A stretch of 6,017 bases of DNA from Chloroflexota bacterium (GTDB taxonomy: Bacteria; Chloroflexota; Anaerolineae; B4-G1; SLSP01): assembly GCA_012798275.1 (NCBI GenBank), contig JAAZNO010000637.1:1-6017 (forward strand). Direction: 5' to 3'. Made by a program: the position numbers and the translations under genes. Below the pieces are notes generated by a model. The model had not been told where the DNA came from. It saw only the letters and a program-made list of their open reading frames with translations, and ran no database searches. Shown piece after piece: positions 1-6,017 of this stretch. The stretch's first letter is position 1. Each line of letters begins with the position of its first letter.

Positions 1-602
1 AATCCCGTCGCTTTGCGGTAGGTGACGGGGCCATCCATTCCAATGTAGAATCCCAACGCCAGGGCTTCCGCCAGCCGGGAAGGGCCGGCGGCGTAAGCGT
101 GCAGCGTCCCCGTCCGGTCAGGATCCCCTTGAACCCATTCCGCCAACATGGCCAACGTGTCTTCGTGGGCGTCCCGATCGTGGATGATGAGGGGAAGCCG
201 CAGGTCAGCGGCAAGTTCAAGCTGCTGCGCCAGGGCTTTCCGCTGTTGCGGCGGTTCCGCGCAGGGCCAGAAGCGGTTGGGCTGTCCGGGCCAGTAATAA
301 TCCAGGCCGATTTCGCCGATGGCCACGACGCGGGGATGGCGAGCCAGGTCCCGCAGTTCTGTGAGGGCGTCCCCGGTGAGCGTGTCTGCATCGGTGGGAT
401 GGATCCCCACGGCGGCATACAGGGCGCAGGGCTCAGCGGCGAAACGTTCCGCCAGGGCCACGGCGGCGCGCGCTTCGGCGAGGGTGCCCCCCGGCAACAC
501 CGCGGCGCGTACACCTGCCGACGCGGCTCGCTCCAGCACGGCGTGCAGATCGTCGGCATAGGCAGCGTTCTGAAGATGGACGTGGGTGTCAATCAGCATC
601 AT
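1..602 (-). CDS. tatD: TatD-family metal-dependent hydrolase (DNase), C-terminus cut by window edge
   Basis: Reading the minus strand from 602 gives an open frame of 200 residues that runs off the left edge; TatD proteins are usually about 255-265 residues, so roughly a fifth is missing. The family landmarks appear in order: the N-terminal metal motif DTHVHL (H7, H9), AAVGIHPTDAD (H68), AIGEIGLDYYW (metal-bridging E97), PLIIHDRDAHEDTL (H141) and TLHAYAAG (H168). The last conserved metal aspartate would lie beyond the edge. Known members fold as TIM barrels, are cytoplasmic and act as metal-dependent 3'-5' exonucleases or DNases; the exact substrate of this copy is inferred. Two ATG codons are adjacent (602 and 599). 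I chose 602 because AGGAGG at 612-617 sits 9 bases from it. There is no signal peptide. The gene is divergent from lon, sharing a 172-base intergenic region. The symbol follows the family; several paralogues exist in bacteria (YcfH, YjjV), so orthology to TatD itself is not certain. Confidence 0.93.
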   Translation of the reverse strand, partial: MMLIDTHVHLQNAAYADDLHAVLERAASAGVRAAVLPGGTLAEARAAVALAERFAAEPCALYAAVGIHPTDADTLTGDALTELRDLARHPRVVAIGEIGLDYYWPGQPNRFWPCAEPPQQRKALAQQLELAADLRLPLIIHDRDAHEDTLAMLAEWVQGDPDRTGTLHAYAAGPSRLAEALALGFYIGMDGPVTYRKATG

Positions 603-611
603 GGGTAGCGA

Positions 612-617
612 CCTCCT
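612..617 (-). promoter_or_regulatory. Ribosome binding site of the TatD-family gene
   Basis: The minus strand reads AGGAGG, a perfect Shine-Dalgarno core, 9 bases before the ATG at 602 and 12 before the ATG at 599. The spacing favours the first of the two adjacent start codons. Confidence 0.8.
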
Positions 618-680
618 GTGGTGGGATTGTAAATCCAGGGGCTCAGGGAGCAAGCTGCGACGAAAATTGGTGGTCAAAAC

Positions 681-711
681 TTATGTATTTCTAATGCGAT
701 GGTGTTATAAT
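681..711 (+). promoter_or_regulatory. Probable lon promoter with extended -10
   Basis: A perfect TATAAT at 706-711 is preceded by TG one base upstream (703-704), which makes an extended -10 element. The -35 side is weak: TTATGT at 681-686 is the nearest candidate, with a 19-base spacer, and extended -10 promoters often tolerate a poor -35. Transcription would start near 718, giving a leader of about 57 bases before the lon ATG. This is a vegetative sigma-70 pattern; no dedicated heat-shock promoter is visible. Confidence 0.7.
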
Positions 712-761
712 CTCGCACAGTATCCCCCTGGCGTTTTATTGCTGGGTGGAGCAAGTGCACA

Positions 762-767
762 AGGAGG
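762..767 (+). promoter_or_regulatory. Ribosome binding site that fixes the lon start
   Basis: AGGAGG (within AAGGAGGGG) stands 7 bases before the ATG at 775. The frame stays open upstream to about 586, but none of the upstream starts has a comparable site, so this element decides the start. Confidence 0.88.
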
Positions 768-774
768 GGAAATT

Positions 775-3375
775 ATGATACCCTGGTTCAATATGCAAGA
801 TCAAAATTTCGAGGCGTTGTTGCATGAGATTCCGGCAGAATTGCCGATTCTGCCGTTGCGCAATACCGTGGCCTTTCCTTTTATTGTGATGCCGTTGGCG
901 GTGGGTATTCCGCGCTCGATCGCTCTGATCGAGGATGTGGAGCGGGGCAATCGTCTGGTGGGCCTCGTGACGATGAAGGACCCGTCGGTGGAGATTCCGG
1001 GGGCGGACGAGGTTTTCCAGGTCGGCACGGTGGCGATGATCCATCGGGTGATGCGCGGCCAGGATGGGACGTTGACGGTGTTCATCCAGGGCCTGGAACG
1101 TTTTCGGGTCCAGCAGTGGACGCAGGACACGCCTTATCTGAAGGCGCGCATTCAGCTCACGCCGGATCTCGTCGCCGACACTGTCGTCGAGGAGGCGTTG
1201 CGCCGTTCTTTGATTGAGGTAGCGACTGAGCTGGCCGCCTTGATTCCGCAGTTCCCGGAGGAGGCCATTCGCTTCATCCAACAGCTGGAGGACGCGCGGT
1301 TGTTGGTCTACTTGCTGGCCTCCAACCTGCGGGTGGGCGTCGAGGATGCGCAGAAGATCCTGGAGATGGACGCTCTGACCGACAAGATGCAGTATCTCAG
1401 CCGGGTTCTGGCGCGGGAGCTGGAAGTGCGGCAGGTGGGTCAGCAAATTCAGGAAAAAGCCAAGGAGGAGATCGAGAAATCGCAGCGCGAATACTTCCTC
1501 CGCCAGCAGATGGAGGCGATCCGCCAGGAATTGGGAGAAGGGGATGAGGGCCGCCGTGAGGCCGAGGAGTACCGCCAGAAAATCGAGAGCTGTGGCATGA
1601 CCGACGAGGCCAAAGAGGAAGCGCTGCGAGAGCTGGACCGTTTGGAGAAGATGCCGCCTCAGGCCGCAGAGTACTGGGTCATCAAGACTTACCTCGACTG
1701 GCTGATTGCCCTGCCCTGGCAGGCGGCGACGGAGGACCAGCTCGACATTGCCCATGCGCGTCGCGTCCTCGACGAGGATCACTACGACCTGCAGGATGTG
1801 AAGGAGCGCATCCTGGAGTTCCTGGCCGTGCGCAAGCTGCGCGCGGAACGTGAAGCAGCTGCTCCAGAAGCCAAAGTTGAAGGCGGCGCTGAGGCGCAGC
1901 AGGGCAAAGGCAAGGCCCCGACGCGCGATTTGCAGGGGCGGGAGGAGAATGCCCTGGGCGCGATTTTGGTGCTCGTCGGCCCGCCGGGCGTCGGCAAGAC
2001 CTCGTTGGGGCAGTCGGTAGCGCGCGCGTTGAACCGCAAGTTCACGCGCATGAGCCTGGGCGGGATGCACGATGAGGCGGAAATCCGCGGACATCGGCGC
2101 ACTTACATCGGCGCGATGCCGGGACGGATTATGCAGGCGATCAAGCGCGCTGAGGTGAAAAACCCGGTGTTCATGTTGGATGAGGTGGACAAGATCGGCG
2201 CGGATTGGCGCGGCGACCCTTCATCGGCGCTGCTGGAGGTGTTGGATCCCCAGCAGAACCATGCCTTCCGTGATCACTATCTGGATGTGGATTTCGATTT
2301 GAGTCAGGTGCTCTTCATCTGCACCGCCAACACGGCCTCGACCATCCCGGCGCCGTTGCTGGACCGCATGGAGATGATCTATCTCGACGGCTACACCGAG
2401 TATGACAAGGTGCACATCGCGCAGGAGTATCTCGTGCCGCGCCAGGTGCGGGTCAACGGTCTGCTGCCAGAGGAGGTCACCTTCAGTGAGGAGAGCCTGC
2501 GCCTGATCATCCGCGATTATACCCGCGAGGCGGGCGTCCGTGAGTTGGAGCGCGAGATCGGCAAGGCCTGCCGCAAGATTGCCACGCAGGTGGCGGAGGG
2601 CGCCATGACCGGTACGGTGGTAGTAGGACCTGAGCAGGTGCGTGAGTATTTAGGCAAGCCGCGTTATCGTTTCGAGGCGGCGCTGCGCACGGAGCGTCCG
2701 GGTGTGGCGACGGGCCTGGCGTGGACGCCGACCGGCGGCGAGGTGATCTTCGTCGAATCGGCTTCGATGCCCGGCAGCGACGGCACGTTGATTCTCACCG
2801 GCAAGCTCGGCGAGGTGATGCGCGAATCGGCACGGATTGCCTTAAGCTACGTCGAGGCTCACACCAGGGAATTGGGGCTTTCGCCTGAGGCCGTCCGCGG
2901 CAAGATTCACCTGCACGTGCCGACCGGTGCGGTGCCGAAGGATGGCCCTTCCGCCGGTGTGACCATGGTCACGTCGCTGGTGTCGTTGCTGTCGCGCCGC
3001 GCGGTGGACCCGCAGGTGGCGATGACCGGCGAGGTGACCCTCCAGGGACAGGTTTTGCCCATCGGCGGGCTGAAGCTCAAGATCCTGGCGGCGCATCGCG
3101 CTGGCCTCAAGAAGGTCATTTTCCCCAAACTCAACGAGATGGATCTCGATGACGTACCGGAAGAGGTGCTCAAGGATCTGGAGCTGATCCCGGTGGAAGA
3201 CATCCTGGAAGTGCTGGAGCACGCCCTCGTCCCGGCGCCGGAGCAACCTGCGGCCGTGGAGGAGCCCCCCGAGGCGATGTCTCCATCCTCGCCTGCCAGA
3301 GAAATCAACGTCGTGATCGAAGAACCTCCTGCTGGGGAAGAGCAAGAGCCAGAGCCTCCGGAAATTGAGTTCTGA
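775..3375 (+). CDS. lon: ATP-dependent protease Lon (endopeptidase La)
   Basis: The product is 866 residues; Lon degrades misfolded and regulatory proteins in the cytoplasm as an ATP-driven ring, a hexamer in known members. Domains in order: N-terminal substrate-binding domain from about residue 22 ([15 protein letters not shown]) to about 215; a helical, coiled-coil-rich segment to about 350; AAA+ ATPase about 390-610; protease domain about 660-818. ATPase residues are intact: Walker A GPPGVGKT (402-409, K408), Walker B FMLDE (D469, E470), arginine finger R531 in LLDRME, and sensor-2 R589 in REAGVRELE. The protease dyad is S726 in PKDGPSAG and K769 in GGLKLK, 43 residues apart as in E. coli Lon (S679/K722). 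Two features differ from E. coli: about 34 extra residues, Ala/Gly/Lys/Glu-rich, just before Walker A (about 353-395), and a Pro/Glu-rich tail of 48 residues (819-866). The frame continues 63 codons upstream, but homology and the ribosome binding site support 775. The gene appears to be transcribed alone, with its own promoter and terminator. Confidence 0.98.
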   Translation: MIPWFNMQDQNFEALLHEIPAELPILPLRNTVAFPFIVMPLAVGIPRSIALIEDVERGNRLVGLVTMKDPSVEIPGADEVFQVGTVAMIHRVMRGQDGTLTVFIQGLERFRVQQWTQDTPYLKARIQLTPDLVADTVVEEALRRSLIEVATELAALIPQFPEEAIRFIQQLEDARLLVYLLASNLRVGVEDAQKILEMDALTDKMQYLSRVLARELEVRQVGQQIQEKAKEEIEKSQREYFLRQQMEAIRQELGEGDEGRREAEEYRQKIESCGMTDEAKEEALRELDRLEKMPPQAAEYWVIKTYLDWLIALPWQAATEDQLDIAHARRVLDEDHYDLQDVKERILEFLAVRKLRAEREAAAPEAKVEGGAEAQQGKGKAPTRDLQGREENALGAILVLVGPPGVGKTSLGQSVARALNRKFTRMSLGGMHDEAEIRGHRRTYIGAMPGRIMQAIKRAEVKNPVFMLDEVDKIGADWRGDPSSALLEVLDPQQNHAFRDHYLDVDFDLSQVLFICTANTASTIPAPLLDRMEMIYLDGYTEYDKVHIAQEYLVPRQVRVNGLLPEEVTFSEESLRLIIRDYTREAGVRELEREIGKACRKIATQVAEGAMTGTVVVGPEQVREYLGKPRYRFEAALRTERPGVATGLAWTPTGGEVIFVESASMPGSDGTLILTGKLGEVMRESARIALSYVEAHTRELGLSPEAVRGKIHLHVPTGAVPKDGPSAGVTMVTSLVSLLSRRAVDPQVAMTGEVTLQGQVLPIGGLKLKILAAHRAGLKKVIFPKLNEMDLDDVPEEVLKDLELIPVEDILEVLEHALVPAPEQPAAVEEPPEAMSPSSPAREINVVIEEPPAGEEQEPEPPEIEF

Positions 3376-3386
3376 TTCGTAGTCGT

Positions 3387-3425
3387 AACAGCCGGCAACA
3401 CGGAAGCGTTGCCGGCTGTTTTTTT
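3387..3425 (+). terminator. Rho-independent terminator of lon
   Basis: A perfect 13-bp stem (arms 3387-3399 and 3408-3420, GC-rich core GCCGGC) encloses an 8-base loop and runs into seven T residues (3419-3425). It begins 11 bases after the lon stop codon. This is a strong intrinsic terminator and separates lon from the next gene. Confidence 0.95.
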
Positions 3426-3475
3426 GTCGGAGCGGCGATCGACAGAACGGAACGTCGGCAGCAAAGAAAGTGCTG

Positions 3476-3504
3476 TTGACAAAGCCTGGATGTTGGGTTA
3501 TACT
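3476..3504 (+). promoter_or_regulatory. Strong sigma-70 promoter of the amidohydrolase gene
   Basis: A perfect -35 TTGACA (3476-3481) is followed by an ideal 17-base spacer and a -10 TATACT (3499-3504, five of six consensus bases). Transcription would start near 3511, about 70 bases before the ATG at 3581. It is the best promoter in the window and lies 50 bases past the lon terminator, so the amidohydrolase is expressed independently of lon. Confidence 0.88.
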
Positions 3505-3511
3505 ATTTTCG

Positions 3512-3543
3512 TTGTTTCTGGCTAGTTTTTGACTTGTTTCCGG
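3512..3543 (+). repeat. Direct repeat TTGTTTCYGG, 22-base period, next to the transcription start
   Basis: TTGTTTCTGG at 3512-3521 recurs as TTGTTTCCGG at 3534-3543, with nine of ten bases identical. The period of 22 bases is about two helical turns, so both copies face the same side of the DNA. They begin just after the predicted transcription start, where a bound repressor would block the promoter. The match is visible; the operator role is inference, and a pair of 10-mers in a T-rich leader can arise by chance. Confidence 0.4.
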
Positions 3544-3552
3544 TACCCTATC

Positions 3553-3560
3553 ACACGTGT
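3553..3560. repeat. Small palindrome ACACGTGT in the amidohydrolase leader
   Basis: ACACGTGT is a perfect 8-base palindrome. With its flanks, TCACACGTGTTGA at 3551-3563 is symmetrical except at one base pair. It sits 20 bases before the start codon. It could be half of a regulatory site or chance; no known regulator is assigned. Confidence 0.3.
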
Positions 3561-3568
3561 TGAGCATG

Positions 3569-3574
3569 AGGAGA
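3569..3574 (+). promoter_or_regulatory. Ribosome binding site that fixes the amidohydrolase start
   Basis: AGGAGA lies 6 bases before the ATG at 3581. In-frame GTG (3557), TTG (3560) and ATG (3566) codons lie upstream, but each has no site before it, and the ATG at 3566 directly precedes this element. The start at 3581 is therefore preferred. Confidence 0.8.
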
Positions 3575-3580
3575 GAGTCC

Positions 3581-5020
3581 ATGACCAGTAAAGTATTATT
3601 CCGCAATTGCCGTTTTCTGATCACCCAACCCACGCCCTTCGGCGGCATTCTGGAGGATGGCGCTTTGTACATTGAGGGACCTATCGTCAAAGCGATTGGG
3701 CCGTCCAAAGAACTTGAAGCGCAGTATGGGCAGCAGCCTGATGTGGACATCGTGGATGCGCGGAACAAGATCGTGATGCCGGGGTTGGTGGATGCACACA
3801 ACCATGTCGGCGAGGCGCACATGTTCCACATTTTTGGGTGGCTTCAAACGCCCTTGACTGGCATCGTGGATACGGCCATTCGCGTGCTCTGGCCCGCCTA
3901 CAACTGGTTTACTGAGGAAAGCGTGTACGATCTCACATTGTTGGGGATCCTCAACGTGCTCAAGCACGGCACCACGACTGTGGCTAACGCTTTTACCTTC
4001 CCCGATGCTGTTTACCGCGCCTCGTTGGAATCCGGGGTCCGCACTGCCATCCACGTCCAGATGATCACCAGCGTCAAACTCGCCGATGCTCGCCATGGGC
4101 AGGCGGTGCCTTATCTCTCTGAGGACGATTACCTGGCGCTGACCGAAGAAGCGATTCAGAAGTACCACAACACCGCTGACGGCCGCATTCGGATTGGCGT
4201 CCATCCTAGCGCCACGTACAACAGCACACAATCCATGCTCGCGCGGGGCATGGCGCTGGCAGAGAAATACGATGTGCAGTTCTGCACGCACGTGGCCGAA
4301 GCGCCTGACGAGAAGACGCGCGCCGATGCGACCTGGGCTGATGAAGGGGGGCAAATCCAACACCTGCGGAATATGGGGCTGTTGACGCCGCGCACGCTCT
4401 TCTATCATGGAGCGGCGTTGAACGAGGCGGAAATTGATATGATGGCCGAGTACGGGGTGGCCATCGCCCACTGCCCGCCGACCAATTCCATTTTGGGCAA
4501 TTGCGCTTATCTGCCTTACATGCTGCACAAGGGCGTCAAGGTGGGCCTGGGGACGGATTTCCCCACGCACAATCTGTTCAACGTGATGCTCTCGGTTTCG
4601 CAGCAACACGCCATTATGCCGCGCCCCATGCGGGGCCTGCTGCCGTGGACACCCTTTGAACTGGCGACGTTGGGCAGCGCGCGGGCGCTGCGCTGGGAGG
4701 ATCAAATCGGCACGCTGGAGGTCGGCAAACGCGCTGATGTGGTGACGATTGACTTGACCCACAACACCAGCCTCTTCCCCCTCAACGTGGGGACGTTGAT
4801 GCTCTTCCTTTCGGTCAATGGCCCCGGCACCGAGGTGACTGACGCCCTGGTAGACGGGCATTTCTTGCGTCGCGACGGCAAATTCACGTTCCTGGACGAA
4901 GCCGAAATCATAGGCCGCGCTCACTACTGGTGTGACAAGTTCACGGCAGATTACATGCAGGCGCAGGCCGAAGGTCGGCCCATGTTCGAGCGTGTTCACG
5001 AAGAATATCAGCGGCTGTGA
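3581..5020 (+). CDS. SsnA/AtzA/TrzA-type metal-dependent amidohydrolase, substrate unknown
   Basis: The 479-residue product has the layout of the amidohydrolase superfamily: an N-terminal beta-sandwich portion (about 1-65), a TIM-barrel catalytic domain, and a C-terminal return to the sandwich at IGTLEVGKRADVVTID. Expected metal and catalytic residues are present: HxH in PGLVDAHNH (H73, H75), H237 and E240 in THVAE, H276 in FYHGAAL, and D326 in GLGTD. Known relatives hydrolyse C-N or C-Cl bonds on ring compounds: S-adenosylhomocysteine/5'-methylthioadenosine deaminases, guanine and 8-oxoguanine deaminases, and triazine hydrolases. The length fits the group. There is no signal peptide, so a cytoplasmic enzyme is expected. 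The loop after the metal aspartate reads FPTHN, where relatives usually have Gly followed by small residues, so substrate cannot be inferred from the closest-known enzymes. No pathway partner is adjacent; the gene has its own promoter and terminator. Deaminase is the most likely activity class; dehalogenase or other hydrolase remains possible. Confidence 0.9.
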   Translation: MTSKVLFRNCRFLITQPTPFGGILEDGALYIEGPIVKAIGPSKELEAQYGQQPDVDIVDARNKIVMPGLVDAHNHVGEAHMFHIFGWLQTPLTGIVDTAIRVLWPAYNWFTEESVYDLTLLGILNVLKHGTTTVANAFTFPDAVYRASLESGVRTAIHVQMITSVKLADARHGQAVPYLSEDDYLALTEEAIQKYHNTADGRIRIGVHPSATYNSTQSMLARGMALAEKYDVQFCTHVAEAPDEKTRADATWADEGGQIQHLRNMGLLTPRTLFYHGAALNEAEIDMMAEYGVAIAHCPPTNSILGNCAYLPYMLHKGVKVGLGTDFPTHNLFNVMLSVSQQHAIMPRPMRGLLPWTPFELATLGSARALRWEDQIGTLEVGKRADVVTIDLTHNTSLFPLNVGTLMLFLSVNGPGTEVTDALVDGHFLRRDGKFTFLDEAEIIGRAHYWCDKFTADYMQAQAEGRPMFERVHEEYQRL

Positions 5021-5037
5021 CCCCGCCCGGCAATAAC

Positions 5038-5069
5038 AACAAGGACGAGATGCGCTCTCGTCCTTGTTT
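5038..5069 (+). terminator. Hairpin terminator of the amidohydrolase gene
   Basis: A perfect 13-bp stem (arms 5038-5050 and 5056-5068) with a 5-base loop (TGCGC) begins 17 bases after the stop codon. The T-run is short, only three bases (5067-5069), so termination may be incomplete and some readthrough into the glucosidase gene is possible. Confidence 0.75.
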
Positions 5070-5103
5070 GCTGTGGGGCCGTGTGGAATCGTGTTTTCGG
5101 CAG

Positions 5104-5132
5104 CTGGCAGATTACGTCAGATGAGGTAAGAT
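5104..5132 (+). promoter_or_regulatory. Weak candidate promoter of the GH13 gene
   Basis: CTGGCA (5104-5109, four of six -35 bases) and TAAGAT (5127-5132, four of six -10 bases) are separated by 17 bases. Transcription would start near 5139, about 30 bases before the ATG. The match is modest; the gene may instead depend on readthrough or on an activator. Confidence 0.35.
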
Positions 5133-5156
5133 AAGAGCGTAGGGCTAACTTGCTAG

Positions 5157-5162
5157 AGGAGG
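5157..5162 (+). promoter_or_regulatory. Ribosome binding site of the GH13 gene
   Basis: AGGAGG (within AGAGGAGGA) stands 7 bases before the ATG at 5170, an ideal spacing that fixes the start. Confidence 0.87.
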
Positions 5163-5169
5163 ACGCGGC

Positions 5170-6017
5170 ATGACTTCTGGGACAAATCTTAAATGGTGGC
5201 AACGGGGCGCTATTTACCAGATCTACCCCCGCAGTTTCAAGGACACCAACGGCGACGGCGTCGGCGACCTGCAAGGCATCATCGAAAAACTCCCCTATCT
5301 GGAGCGGTTGGGCGTGGACGCGATTTGGCTCAGCCCCTTCTATCCCTCGCCCATGGCGGATTTTGGCTATGATGTGGCGGATTATTGCAACGTAGATCCG
5401 CTCTTTGGCGACCTGGAGATTTTCGACCGGCTCGTGGCTGAGACGCACGCCCGCGGGATGAAGCTCATCATTGACTGGGTGCCCAATCACACCTCGGATC
5501 AGCACCCGTGGTTCATCGAGAGCCGCAGCAGCCGCGATAATCCCAAGCGCGACTGGTATATCTGGCGCGATCCCAGGCCTGATGGCAGCCTGCCCAACAA
5601 CTGGGGCAGCTTCTTTGGCGGCCCGGCGTGGACGTTCGATCCGCAGACGGGGCAATATTACCTGCATCAGTTTGTCAAGGAACAGCCGGAGCTCAACTGG
5701 CGCAATCCCGAGGTCAAGGCGGCGATGCTGGAGACGCTGCGCTTCTGGATGCGGCGCGGGGTGGACGGCTTCCGCATGGATGTGATCGGCCTCATCATCA
5801 AGGACGCCGAGTTGCGGGACAACCCGATCAATCCGCACGCGCCCGCCGATTTGCCGGCAAACGATCTCTTCAGACGGCTGCTGCCGGTCTACAACATGGA
5901 TCAGGACGAAGTTCATGCCGTCATCCGTGAGATTCGGGCGACCCTGGACGAGTTCCCGGATCGCTGCGGCATCGGCGAGCTGTGGGGGCCGCTGGATCGG
6001 TGGATCAAGTATTATGG
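5170..6017 (+). CDS. GH13 alpha-glucosidase (oligo-1,6-glucosidase type), C-terminus cut by window edge
   Basis: 282 complete codons are visible; family members are usually about 520-570 residues, so about half is present. The N-terminus opens with WWQRGAIYQIYPRSFKDTNGDG, continuous in style with oligo-1,6-glucosidases and including the DTNGDGVGDL loop that in related structures binds a metal. Conserved GH13 regions are in order: GYDVADY, region I DWVPNH (102-107), region V QPELN (172-176), region II GFRMDV (200-205, nucleophile D204) and region III GIGELW (acid/base E270). The transition-state aspartate of region IV lies beyond the edge. QPDLN in region V marks the oligo-1,6-glucosidase branch; here the third residue is Glu, a conservative change. 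There is no signal peptide, so it likely acts in the cytoplasm on imported short alpha-glucosides. Alternatives are trehalose-6-phosphate hydrolase or another alpha-glucoside hydrolase of the same branch; linkage preference cannot be fixed from this half. Confidence 0.94.
   Translation, partial: MTSGTNLKWWQRGAIYQIYPRSFKDTNGDGVGDLQGIIEKLPYLERLGVDAIWLSPFYPSPMADFGYDVADYCNVDPLFGDLEIFDRLVAETHARGMKLIIDWVPNHTSDQHPWFIESRSSRDNPKRDWYIWRDPRPDGSLPNNWGSFFGGPAWTFDPQTGQYYLHQFVKEQPELNWRNPEVKAAMLETLRFWMRRGVDGFRMDVIGLIIKDAELRDNPINPHAPADLPANDLFRRLLPVYNMDQDEVHAVIREIRATLDEFPDRCGIGELWGPLDRWIKYY

Larger units (their letters stand above)
603..774. other. Divergent intergenic region between the TatD-family gene and lon
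   Basis: This 172-base gap separates the two divergent starts. It contains both ribosome binding sites, the lon promoter, and an AT-rich core at about 661-711 that contrasts with the GC-rich genes. A small inverted repeat (GGATT, 3-base spacer, AATCC) lies at 624-636, between the TatD-family ribosome binding site and the promoter core. I found no convincing -35/-10 pair for the minus-strand gene; TTGACC at 677-672 on that strand has no good -10 at the right distance. I see no CIRCE or HAIR inverted repeat and no sigma-32 type promoter. Confidence 0.75.

Noticed and set aside
99..608. Plus-strand open frame of 169 codons at the left edge
   Set aside because: It is the antisense shadow of the TatD-family gene, whose minus-strand reading carries every family motif; the plus-strand protein resembles nothing recognisable and has no ribosome binding site.
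672..678. GGTCAAA as a CtsR heat-shock operator
   Set aside because: CtsR binds a tandem heptamer repeat; only one copy is present, and CtsR is typical of Firmicutes, which this window does not resemble.
736..2094. Long minus-strand open frame (452 codons) opposite lon
   Set aside because: It lies antisense to well-conserved Lon coding sequence; its composition (rich in Leu, Arg, His, Gln) is what a GC-rich reverse complement gives, and there is no start signal.
3529..3554. Second promoter (TTGACT followed by TATCAC) in the amidohydrolase leader
   Set aside because: The spacer would be only 14 bases and the -10 is poor; the TTGACA/TATACT pair upstream is far better.
3426..3580. Riboswitch or structured leader before the amidohydrolase
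   Set aside because: Apart from the promoter, a short direct repeat and one palindrome I see no conserved aptamer core or terminator/antiterminator pair; the roughly 70-base leader is too short for most known riboswitches.
2842..3831. Minus-strand open frame crossing the end of lon, its terminator and the amidohydrolase promoter
   Set aside because: A real gene would not run through a strong terminator and promoter of the opposite strand; the translated product has no recognisable motif.
3596..4999. Minus-strand open frame (467 codons) spanning almost the whole amidohydrolase gene
   Set aside because: Its near-complete overlap is striking but explained by codon bias on the coding strand; its product has no recognisable domain and no ribosome binding site or promoter.
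1..6017. A new defence, mobile or biosynthetic system
   Set aside because: All coding sequence is accounted for by four recognisable enzymes with separate transcription signals; no integrase, transposase, repeat array, terminal inverted repeats or unknown gene cluster is visible.

Overview
The window reads as an ordinary chromosomal stretch from a moderately high-GC bacterium. The style of Lon (a long charged linker before the ATPase domain and an acidic C-terminal tail), the oligo-1,6-glucosidase-type GH13 enzyme and the orphan amidohydrolase together suggest Chloroflexota (Anaerolineae-like). That assignment is inference from protein style, not from a marker gene. There are no RNA genes, mobile elements or CRISPR repeats, and no sign of recent transfer.

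Layout: (1) 1-602, minus strand, is a TatD-family metal-dependent hydrolase cut by the left edge. (2) 603-774 is a divergent intergenic region with a good extended -10 promoter for lon and a ribosome binding site for each gene. (3) 775-3375, plus strand, is a complete ATP-dependent protease Lon of 866 residues with all ATPase and Ser-Lys protease residues intact, closed by a textbook terminator at 3387-3425. (4) 3426-3580 holds a near-consensus sigma-70 promoter followed by a direct repeat and a small palindrome. (5) 3581-5020, plus strand, is a complete 479-residue amidohydrolase of the SsnA/AtzA/TrzA type, substrate unknown, followed by a 13-bp hairpin. (6) 5070-5169 is a short leader with a weak promoter and a strong ribosome binding site. 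(7) 5170-6017, plus strand, is a GH13 alpha-glucosidase cut by the right edge.

The genes do not look like one pathway. Each plus-strand gene has its own promoter candidate and ribosome binding site, and lon and the amidohydrolase each end in a hairpin, so the region reads as consecutive single-gene transcription units: protein quality control (Lon), a metal-dependent nuclease or hydrolase (TatD), a deaminase or hydrolase of unknown substrate, and cytoplasmic oligosaccharide breakdown (GH13). I looked for a new system and did not find one. The points most worth a second look are the two lineage-type additions to Lon, the altered active-site loop of the amidohydrolase, and the repeat directly downstream of its promoter.
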